Assembly (NCBI GenBank): GCA_023380675.1
Contig: JAMCRS010000300.1
Location: forward strand, 1 to 13,727
Length of the DNA stretch: 13,727 nucleotides
Direction of reading: 5' to 3'
Source of the DNA: Chloroflexota bacterium
GTDB lineage: Bacteria > Chloroflexota > Anaerolineae > UBA4142
Each line of letters opens with the position of its first letter. The stretch's first letter is position 1. This document shows, one piece after another, positions 1 through 6,260 of the stretch. Both the position numbers and the translations under genes were made by a program. The notes under the pieces were generated by a model that was not told where the DNA came from, did no database searches, and saw nothing but the letters and a program-made list of their open reading frames with translations.

Positions 1-1601
1 AGAGCGAGACTGCCAACAAGAGAATCCAGGCCGTCAAAGGGACCACCCTCAGCCAAGAGGAATCGGACCAACTGGCAAAGCTCGAACCCGCCTGGGTTAA
101 CTACCAAAAGAACGCAGCCGACGTCACGGCATTGGTCAACGCCGGGAACGACAAGGCGGCCTTGGACCCGCTCAAGTCCGGCGGCGCGTTATCCAGCAGC
201 CAACAGGCACTGGAAGAATCGGTCAACCAACTCCAGGCACTCGAAGCAAAATTGGCCGAAGATCTGGACAAGCTGGGCAACGAAACGCTGGCCCAAGCCA
301 CCACGATCATGGCCGTCGCCGGCGTCATTGGCATGTTGCTGGCAATCGCCCTTGGCATTGTCCTCTCGCGCAGCATTACGGGCCCCTTGGCCAAAACCGT
401 AAGGATGCTTGGGGAGATCAGTCAGGGGGAACTCGCCTCGCGCCTCAACATGGGCCGAACGGACGAAATCGGCGTGATGGCGAGAGCGATGGACGTGTTT
501 GCCGGCGATCTCCAGGGACTTACCGGCGACATTGTCGCGTTGTCCGAGAAGCTGGCCGCGGGTGACCTAACCGGAACGCCGACGGCTGAGTACCGCGGCG
601 AATTCGTCAAGATCAAGAACGCGCTGATGACGGCGCTCGACGGGCTCAACGGCACGATGCGGCAGACCACCCTGGCCGTCGCCCAGGTCGCACAATCCGT
701 CGACCAGGTTCGCTCGGTCAGCCAGGACCTCGCGTCCGGCGCAGAAGAAACGTCCTCGGCCGTCGAAGAAGTGGCCAACAACCTGGAACGCACCGACCAC
801 CAGGTCAAGAGCAGCGCCGAGAACGCCGGGACAGCAAACCAATTGGTGGGACAGGCGGCGAGCCTCGCCGACGCCGGTCAGCAGAAGATGAAGACGCTCA
901 CGCAGGCGATGGCGGCCATCGCCACGTCGTCGCAGGAGATCGGCAAGATCATCAAAGTGATCGACGAGATCGCCTTTCAGACCAACTTGCTCGCTTTGAA
1001 CGCCGCGGTCGAAGCGGCGCGGGCCGGGCAGGCCGGCCGCGGCTTCGCGGTCGTCGCGCAAGAAGTACGGAACCTGGCGGAGCGGAGCGCCAAGGCCGCC
1101 AAGTCCACCGCGGAGTTGATCGAAGAAGCCGGCCGGCGCACGCAGGATGGCGTCAAGATCACCGACGAGACAGGCGGTGCGCTGACCGAGATCGTGCAAA
1201 ACGTGGTCAAGGTCAAAGACCTCGTGGGCGAGATCGCGGCGGCGAGCGAAGAACAAAGCCGGTCTCTAGCGCAGATCAACACCGCGATGGCTCAGGTCAA
1301 TCAGGGCGCGCAGTCCTCGAGCGCGCAGAGCCAGGAACTGTCCAGTACGGCGGACGAGCTGGGCGGCTTGGCAGACCAGCTGCGGCAGGAGGCCGCACGG
1401 TTCAAGTTGCGCCAGAACGGAGCCGAAGGGAAAAGCGCCGATTCTGCGGTGTTGACGCCGGAGATGTTCAAGGCGCTGAATGAAATGGTACAGCACCAGA
1501 AACATTCGGCAGTGGCCGCGCCGAAAGCACACGAAAGCAGCGGAGACGGCAAGGCGATTCCCGCGATCGATCGAGATGCACGCGGCTACGGCAAGTTCTA
1601 A
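1..1601 (+). CDS. Methyl-accepting chemotaxis protein, 5' partial
   Basis: Transmembrane chemoreceptor that signals to the CheA/CheW array; the ligand is not predictable. The frame is open from base 3, so the true start and first membrane segment lie outside the window. Visible in order: a helical periplasmic portion, Gln/Leu-rich and resembling a four-helix-bundle sensor (to about base 290); a membrane helix rich in Ala/Ile/Val/Leu/Gly (about 297-375); a HAMP domain (about 376-540); and a long cytoplasmic coiled coil with the conserved hairpin tip containing [21 protein letters not shown] (from about 966), unmistakable for the MCP signalling domain. The final residues are GYGKF, which fit the loose x-aromatic-x-x-aromatic pattern of a C-terminal CheR/CheB docking peptide after a flexible linker. 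It converges on the catabolic block and is probably not part of it, although neighbouring chemoreceptors sometimes sense the pathway substrate. Confidence 0.95.
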   Translation, partial: SETANKRIQAVKGTTLSQEESDQLAKLEPAWVNYQKNAADVTALVNAGNDKAALDPLKSGGALSSSQQALEESVNQLQALEAKLAEDLDKLGNETLAQATTIMAVAGVIGMLLAIALGIVLSRSITGPLAKTVRMLGEISQGELASRLNMGRTDEIGVMARAMDVFAGDLQGLTGDIVALSEKLAAGDLTGTPTAEYRGEFVKIKNALMTALDGLNGTMRQTTLAVAQVAQSVDQVRSVSQDLASGAEETSSAVEEVANNLERTDHQVKSSAENAGTANQLVGQAASLADAGQQKMKTLTQAMAAIATSSQEIGKIIKVIDEIAFQTNLLALNAAVEAARAGQAGRGFAVVAQEVRNLAERSAKAAKSTAELIEEAGRRTQDGVKITDETGGALTEIVQNVVKVKDLVGEIAAASEEQSRSLAQINTAMAQVNQGAQSSSAQSQELSSTADELGGLADQLRQEAARFKLRQNGAEGKSADSAVLTPEMFKALNEMVQHQKHSAVAAPKAHESSGDGKAIPAIDRDARGYGKF

Positions 1602-1626
1602 CCTCATCGCCGAACACTGACGGTCA

Positions 1627-1660
1627 GCTGGGTCGGGGGACGCGTGTCCCCCGACCCAGC
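1627..1660. terminator. Perfect GC-rich hairpin between convergent genes
   Basis: A 15-base arm (1627-1641) is perfectly complementary to 1646-1660, leaving a four-base loop GCGT. It starts 25 bases after the chemoreceptor stop codon and lies 98 bases beyond the stop of the convergent methyltransferase gene. Neither side has a run of T, so it is not a textbook Rho-independent terminator. A bidirectional transcription barrier or an mRNA 3'-end stabiliser is the most likely role; a dispersed palindromic repeat is an alternative. The rest of the 1602-1758 gap shows no convincing gene or other signal. Confidence 0.6.
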
Positions 1661-1758
1661 GCGACGGACAGTCGGATCATACATCACAAGTAGGACCGAT
1701 CCGAACCGTCGCAAGCCCACAGCATCCATGCCGCTTGGCCGCCTCCCTGCTCGTCCGT

Positions 1759-2619
1759 TCAGCGAACAGTGGCGTTGAGTGTCGCGCGATAGGCCTTGAT
1801 CCAGCGCATCGCGTATTCATCTCGTCCCATCAACAAATCGGACGCCAGAATTATCGCGCGCAGCTCGGGTACGGTCGGATCGGTGATCGCGGCGGTGAGT
1901 CCGCGTGCGATGGCGAGCGCGAGGTAGGCGGCGTTGACGGTCTTGCGATCGGGCAGTCCGAACGACACATTGCTGGCGCCCAAAGAAAGATTCAACCCCA
2001 GCTCCTGCCGTACGAGTTGGATCGTGTCGAGCGTCACTCGCGCTGCACGTGAATCGGCGCTGACGGTAAGCGCAAGGCAATCGATGAGGAGATCTTTGGG
2101 TGGAACCCCATAGTCGCTTGCTCGCTGCATGATCCTGCGCGCGACCTCGAGCCTTGCGTGCGGGGTGGCTGGGACGCCATGTTCGTCGGTGACGACGCCG
2201 ATGATGGCGGCGCAGTGTTTTGCGGCGAGCGGCAGCACCGCCTTGAGCATCTTTTCGTCGCCGGTCGTCGAGTTGATGAGCGCTTTCCCATCGTACACGG
2301 ACAACGCCGCTTCGAGTGCGGCCGGGTTTGCGCTGTCGAAGCACAGCGGCACATCCACCTCGGACGCAACGGCGCGCGTCAGCTCCGCGAGGAGTCGCGG
2401 CTCGTCTGCGCCGGGCACCCCCGCATTCACGTCCAGCACGTGCGCCCCCTCGGCGACCTGGCGCCGCGCCTCGTCTACTGCAATTGCATAGTCGCCCGCG
2501 GCGAGCGCCTCCAAGAGTTTCTTGCGTCGCGTCGGGTTGATTCGTTCGCCGATGATGACACACGGGTGCTCGGCCCCGATAATGACCTGTTTGGTTTTGG
2601 AAGACAGCAGGGTTTCCAT
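1759..2619 (-). CDS. Methyltetrahydrofolate:corrinoid methyltransferase (MeTr/MtrH-like)
   Basis: 286-residue TIM-barrel protein of the pterin-binding family (AcsE/MeTr, MtrH, the folate module of MetH). Family members move a methyl group between 5-methyl-tetrahydrofolate and a corrinoid cobalt, in either direction. Family landmarks are present: VIIGERIN near residue 21, LDVNAG (Asp63, Asn65), LCFDSAN (Asp95), LINSTTG (Asn116), LLID (Asp180) and GASNVSFG (Asn217). They match in order the folate-contacting positions I recall for Moorella AcsE. Length is normal for a stand-alone MeTr. The ATG at 2619 is the only sensible start; its GGAG at 2635-2638 is weak and rather far away (about 15 bases). 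It lies 51 bases after the PreA-like gene, probably in the same transcript. No cobalamin-binding protein or corrinoid activase is encoded in the window, so its partner must lie elsewhere or it has another role. Confidence 0.88.
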   Translation of the reverse strand: METLLSSKTKQVIIGAEHPCVIIGERINPTRRKKLLEALAAGDYAIAVDEARRQVAEGAHVLDVNAGVPGADEPRLLAELTRAVASEVDVPLCFDSANPAALEAALSVYDGKALINSTTGDEKMLKAVLPLAAKHCAAIIGVVTDEHGVPATPHARLEVARRIMQRASDYGVPPKDLLIDCLALTVSADSRAARVTLDTIQLVRQELGLNLSLGASNVSFGLPDRKTVNAAYLALAIARGLTAAITDPTVPELRAIILASDLLMGRDEYAMRWIKAYRATLNATVR

Positions 2620-2670
2620 CGTTTTGGTTTCTCGCTCCAGGGTGGCACAGATTCGATCTTGCGTCTCGCG

Positions 2671-3813
2671 TTACCCGCGCGGAACGCGCGGCCAGTTGCC
2701 GTATCGAAGCGCGGCGGGCTTGCATACCTCGACGCACAGTCCGCAGCTGCGGCAGCGCTCTTGTACGAGGACCTGCTTGAGCTCGGGATCGCGCGGCTTG
2801 TCTACCAGCAGATCGCGCGCCTCGTAGGGACAAGCCGACACACAGAGATGGCACAGGTTGCAGCGAGCCGGCTCGAAGACGAAGGTCAGCGCGCTCGTGT
2901 CCTCCTGAGCTGCAAGATGCCGGAGGGCGGTCCCGCGTACGGCATCGAGGTCCGCGTAGCCGTGTTCGTCAAGCCAGCGCCCCAAGCGCTCTGCCGTCTT
3001 GCCGATCCACTCGATGCCGCGCATCAGCGGCGCCGAACACACCCCGAGCGCTGCAGCGCCGACCATCGTCATCTCGACCGCATCTTCGGCGCTGAAGATT
3101 CCGCCGGTACCGATCACCGGGACGTTAAAACGCGTCACGAGCTCGGCCACGACCGCTTGCGCGAGCGGGCGGATGGCCGCGCCGGACATCCAGGCCCGGT
3201 TGCCTGCGCCGCCAATGACCGGCTCCGCTGTGTCTACGTTGATTTCGAGGGCCGGCCCGATGGAGTCGATAGCAGTGAAGCCGTTTGCGCCGGCCTTGAG
3301 GGCATCCTCGGCCGTCGGCCATATGTCATCGCCCCAGTTGAAACTGAGTTTGGCGAGTATCGGCAGGCTCGTCTGTTCGCGGACGGCGCGGACGAGTGAG
3401 GCCATCTCGCTGCGGCGATACGCAACACATTCGACGGCGTCGACGACGTGCGTTCCGGCGACTTGCCCCGCGATGATCGCGGCTTCGGCTGCCGTGTGGC
3501 CAATGCTGACTATGAGCGCACCCGGATGTCCCTTCATCGCGGGGAGCTCGGTTTCGACCCAGCGTTCCCAGCTTAGATCGGCCCATTTTTCGCTGTTGAA
3601 CAGCGTTCCGCGAAGATTCGCCGAATGCGACACGACGATATGCGGAGTAGGATTGACCGCCGCCTCCAAGCGAAGCGTCTTTGTGGTTACCGCGCCGGCG
3701 CCCGCCTGAAACGCCCTCCAAATCCCTGGCGCTCCGTACGACAGGGGACCTGAACCCAGCACAAAGGGCGACGGGAGTTCGATATCGAACAGGGTCGTTT
3801 TCAGGCTAGCCAT
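2671..3813 (-). CDS. PreA/DHOD-like FMN oxidoreductase with two [4Fe-4S] clusters
   Basis: 380-residue cytoplasmic protein with a dihydroorotate-dehydrogenase-type FMN barrel (about 1-300) fused to a bacterial ferredoxin domain (about 310-370), the architecture of the PreA subunit of dihydropyrimidine dehydrogenase. FMN-barrel signs: AVTTKT (41-46), AKLSFNWGD (154-162), IGTGGI (234-239). Cluster motifs are intact: CNLCHLCVSACP (Cys318, 321, 324, 328) and CRSCGLCVEVCKP (Cys354, 357, 360, 364). The ATG at 3813 is chosen because it overlaps the preceding stop as TAATG and has GGAGGAG ten bases upstream (3824-3830); the frame stays open upstream but that part is an Arg-rich shadow. No PreT-type NAD(P)H/FAD partner is present, so electrons may come from or go to the AOR enzyme upstream. 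Substrate-site residues differ from pyrimidine dehydrogenases (see findings), so the substrate is unknown. Confidence 0.87.
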   Translation of the reverse strand: MASLKTTLFDIELPSPFVLGSGPLSYGAPGIWRAFQAGAGAVTTKTLRLEAAVNPTPHIVVSHSANLRGTLFNSEKWADLSWERWVETELPAMKGHPGALIVSIGHTAAEAAIIAGQVAGTHVVDAVECVAYRRSEMASLVRAVREQTSLPILAKLSFNWGDDIWPTAEDALKAGANGFTAIDSIGPALEINVDTAEPVIGGAGNRAWMSGAAIRPLAQAVVAELVTRFNVPVIGTGGIFSAEDAVEMTMVGAAALGVCSAPLMRGIEWIGKTAERLGRWLDEHGYADLDAVRGTALRHLAAQEDTSALTFVFEPARCNLCHLCVSACPYEARDLLVDKPRDPELKQVLVQERCRSCGLCVEVCKPAALRYGNWPRVPRG

Positions 3814-4142
3814 TACTCTGCCGCTCCTCCAATTCCGCGCCACGCCGACATGCTCCCTCCGCCGGAAATGGCCGGAAACACAAAGATCTCGTCGCCGTCG
3901 ACGAGGAGTCTCGCGTATTCTTGGTCGGTTACGAGTTGGTCGTTCCAAAAGAGCCTGAGGTAAGAGTGGAGCGCATTTGCGCTAAGGATTGCCTCTTGAA
4001 AACGCGGCGGGTTGGACTTGAGCAAGTGTTCGAGGAATGCTTTCAATGTGGTCCCTTCCGGCACCCTGACGTCCGCTCGCTTGGTCCCGGCATAGTCGGC
4101 AAGAACGTTAAAGTAGCGAACGTGAACCACGCACTCGCTCAC
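3813..4142 (-). CDS. MoaD/ThiS-like ubiquitin-fold protein, C-terminally extended
   Basis: 109-residue small beta-grasp protein. It begins with an RYFNVLADYAG segment typical of MoaD and carries LVDGDEIFVFPAISGGG (80-96), the usual MoaD/ThiS ending. In MoaD the diglycine is the very C-terminus and is thiocarboxylated to donate sulfur during molybdopterin synthesis. Here 13-14 further residues (SMSAWRGIGGAAE) follow the glycines. The start is GTG at 4142, sharing GTGA with the AOR stop, with GGAG eight bases upstream; its TAA overlaps the next ATG by one base. MoaD-like genes beside AOR-family genes are common and are usually read as cofactor-related. Either this one needs proteolytic trimming to act as a sulfur carrier, or it is a structural partner of the AOR enzyme. 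Confidence 0.85.
   Translation of the reverse strand: MSECVVHVRYFNVLADYAGTKRADVRVPEGTTLKAFLEHLLKSNPPRFQEAILSANALHSYLRLFWNDQLVTDQEYARLLVDGDEIFVFPAISGGGSMSAWRGIGGAAE
3824..3830 (-). promoter_or_regulatory. Ribosome binding site inside the MoaD-like tail
   Basis: GGAGGAG lies ten bases before the ATG at 3813 and is embedded in the Gly-Gly-Ala codons of the MoaD-like C-terminal extension. It fixes the start of the PreA-like gene and, with the TAATG overlap, suggests translational coupling of the two proteins. Confidence 0.7.
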
Positions 4143-6127
4143 GGTCTTTTCTCCACCGGCCCTTTGTACGGCTCTGCTCGACTTACGCCGGCGCGGGCTT
4201 GCTGAGCCTTATTGGATTCGCAAGCGCCCGCAACCCACCTACCCTCGTCAGCCAGCCCCAGCCGCTCGAGCGTTTCCGGTTGCGGGAGACCCAGCTCGGC
4301 GTCCCAGCCGCGCAGATCATAATAACGATCCAGCATCGCGTTAAAGTCGACGATCCGCCCGACGCGAATTTGACGACCGAGGCGGGTCCGCTGGCTCGAC
4401 GGCTCGAGCTCGTTCTCCAGCAGCGACAAGGGTTCCTGCGTGAACCGTCTAGGCAGACAATCATCCTTTCGGCTCAGCCCTTCGCGGGCATTGTAGAGCC
4501 GCTCGAGATTTACGATGCGTTCCCCGATCTCAAGCAGCTCGTCGCCCGACAGCTCGACTCCCAAAGGGGCCAGACCTTGCGCCAGATCGGCTGGAAACAG
4601 GCTGTACTCCTCGGTCGTGCTGAATTTGCAGATTCCGAGCGAGTCGGTCACAGCGCAGTAATGCTCGCCGTAGATCAACAGGTCGGGCTTGAATGACTCG
4701 TCGGCCGTGTCCATCACTTGATCTACGATCTCCGACGGGAATATCCGGCGCGCGGCTTGCCAATTTCCGGCCACGTCGATGGTCGGCAGCCCGTACAGGT
4801 GGTCGGCACCGCGATTGGAGGTTGCGTGACCGAGCCCAAATCCTTTGGAAAAGCGCGGTTCCTGGCGCGGGATCTCCAGTCCTTTGACGTGCATGGCACA
4901 AGCGTCTGCTCCGTTCCCGATGGCGTCCGCCGCACGTTTGACCCCCTCTGCCAACAGGTCGCCAATCCCTTCCCGACGCGCGATCCTCTGGATTAGGTCG
5001 ACGATGGTTTCTCCGTCGCCCCAATCGAGCGTTAGATCGGGGACGGAGAGCAGGCCGCGCTCGTGACATTCCATCGCAAAGGCGATCGTCACGCCGGTCG
5101 AGATCGTGTCCAGACCGTACTCGTTGCAGAGTTGGTTCGCCCGGATGACGACCTCGGGATCGTGGTTCCAGCACATGGGGCCCAGAGCATCTGTCGTTTC
5201 ATATTCGGGGCCTTCGACCTCAGAGGCGTGAGGGCCGGTGGCCACGACGGAGAGTCGCGAGCATCGGATGGAACAAGTCGCGCAGCCTTGACGCTTTGCT
5301 TTGTAGGGCGCGAACGCCTTTGCATCGACATCGTCGATAAAAGGGACCTGGCACAATTGGTGGTTCTTTGCGGGCAAGTCGCCGCTGAGGTTCTTGGGCC
5401 GTATCAGCCCCAGCGTCCCGTAGGTTCTCAATCCTTTAGTGTTTGGATCTTCGATCAAACGTCTGGACATTTGGCGTGCGATCTCCGCGAAACCGGCGGA
5501 GGTGACGTGACGCTGATTCGCCTGAACGTGGATCGCCTTCAGCCGCTTGGAGCCCATCACGGCGCCGGGACCTCCGCGTGCGGCCGCCCGACCATAGTCA
5601 TTCACGATCGCCGCCATACGAACTCGGTTCTCGCCGGCTAGACCGATGCAGAGGACTCGCCCGTTCTGCCCATTCTTCCCTTGCGGGCCGAGAAGGACGC
5701 TCTGCACAGCGGTCGTCTCCTGTCCCCACAGCGAGTCGGCCGGGCGTATCACTATGGCTTGATCGACGACAGAGAGATAGACCGGGGACGCCGCCTTGCC
5801 GATCACGACGATCGCATTAAAACCGGCCCGGGCGAGCTCAGGTCCAAAATGACCGCCGGCATTTGCGTAGCCGTAAGCGCCCGTGGCCGGCGACTTGAAA
5901 GTAACGTGGTACCGCGACGCCGTAGGCCAGGGGCTACCGCTGAAACGACCGGTCGAGAAGATGAGGCAGTTATCGGGATCGAAGGGCTGCACCGCGGGGC
6001 CAACGCGGTCGAACAGGATCTTGGCCCCCAGGCCTCGACCGCCCAAGAATCGTTCAAGCGTTCGAGCATCCGTTTGCACGTAGTCGATCGCGCCGTTGGA
6101 CAGATTGACAGTCGCCGTGAGAGCCAT
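4139..6127 (-). CDS. Aldehyde:ferredoxin oxidoreductase family W/Mo-pterin enzyme
   Basis: 662-residue member of the AOR family, whose members oxidise aldehydes (or reduce carboxylates) at a bis-pterin tungsten or molybdenum centre with one [4Fe-4S] cluster. Landmarks: FLGGRGLGAKIL (28-38), GGHFGPELARAGF (91-103), cluster ligands CATCSIRC (Cys282, 285, 289) with the fourth cysteine in DSLGIC (Cys500), GPEYETTDALG (306-316, with Glu308), CNEYGLDTISTG (334-345), SNRGADHL (His443) and the C-terminal NAREGLSRKDDCLPRRF. Glu308 and His443 correspond to the conserved active-site pair of Pyrococcus AOR as I recall it. The ATG at 6127 is preferred over an in-frame TTG at 6178, because family N-termini start just before the Asn-Leu-Ser strand. 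About 30 residues after 630 look like a non-conserved tail. It lacks the ferredoxin-like and FAD subunits of bacterial AorABC complexes; the PreA-like protein two genes on is a candidate electron partner. Metal and substrate cannot be told from sequence. Confidence 0.9.
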   Translation of the reverse strand: MALTATVNLSNGAIDYVQTDARTLERFLGGRGLGAKILFDRVGPAVQPFDPDNCLIFSTGRFSGSPWPTASRYHVTFKSPATGAYGYANAGGHFGPELARAGFNAIVVIGKAASPVYLSVVDQAIVIRPADSLWGQETTAVQSVLLGPQGKNGQNGRVLCIGLAGENRVRMAAIVNDYGRAAARGGPGAVMGSKRLKAIHVQANQRHVTSAGFAEIARQMSRRLIEDPNTKGLRTYGTLGLIRPKNLSGDLPAKNHQLCQVPFIDDVDAKAFAPYKAKRQGCATCSIRCSRLSVVATGPHASEVEGPEYETTDALGPMCWNHDPEVVIRANQLCNEYGLDTISTGVTIAFAMECHERGLLSVPDLTLDWGDGETIVDLIQRIARREGIGDLLAEGVKRAADAIGNGADACAMHVKGLEIPRQEPRFSKGFGLGHATSNRGADHLYGLPTIDVAGNWQAARRIFPSEIVDQVMDTADESFKPDLLIYGEHYCAVTDSLGICKFSTTEEYSLFPADLAQGLAPLGVELSGDELLEIGERIVNLERLYNAREGLSRKDDCLPRRFTQEPLSLLENELEPSSQRTRLGRQIRVGRIVDFNAMLDRYYDLRGWDAELGLPQPETLERLGLADEGRWVAGACESNKAQQARAGVSRAEPYKGPVEKRP

Positions 6128-6260
6128 TTGCGCGTCCGGTCCAGATTTCTCAATACGCAACCAATTAGTCCAAACCAAGTGCGCGCCCCGCCATTCGCCT
6201 CGAGTAACTAGATCTGAGCAAACGGCGTCATAGCCGGAGAGCCTGCAAACGCTTTGTGAA
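6128..6260 (-). other. Gap between molybdenum hydroxylase and AOR genes
   Basis: 133 non-coding bases, the longest gap inside the second half of the minus-strand block, so an internal promoter for the AOR genes is possible. The best candidate is TTGGTT (minus strand, about 6180-6175), then 17 bases, then TATTGA (about 6157-6152). It matches only three of six bases in each box and would put transcription start close to the ATG at 6127. I see no terminator hairpin with a T-run and no recognisable riboswitch. Confidence 0.25.

Noticed and set aside
1817..2854. Minus-strand 345-codon open frame overlapping the methyltransferase in another frame
   Set aside because: Extremely Arg-rich, no motif, and it runs across the end of one convincing gene into another; a frame shadow.
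2158..3399. Long + strand open frame (413 codons) opposite the methyltransferase and PreA-like genes
   Set aside because: Its protein is Arg/Gly/Asp-rich with no recognisable domain, and both genes on the other strand have intact family motifs across the same bases; it is an antisense shadow of GC-rich coding.
3814..3948. Upstream extension of the PreA-like gene to an ATG at 3948
   Set aside because: The extra 45 residues are Arg-rich and lie out of frame over the MoaD-like coding region; the ATG at 3813 has a good ribosome binding site and matches the family N-terminus.
6128..6178. TTG start at 6178 for the AOR gene
   Set aside because: Adds 17 residues without family similarity; the ATG at 6127 fits the usual N-terminus.
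6155..6180. Sigma-54-like TGG...TTGC element upstream of the AOR gene
   Set aside because: The distance between the GG and GC elements is 11 instead of the required 10 bases, and the rest of the consensus is poor.
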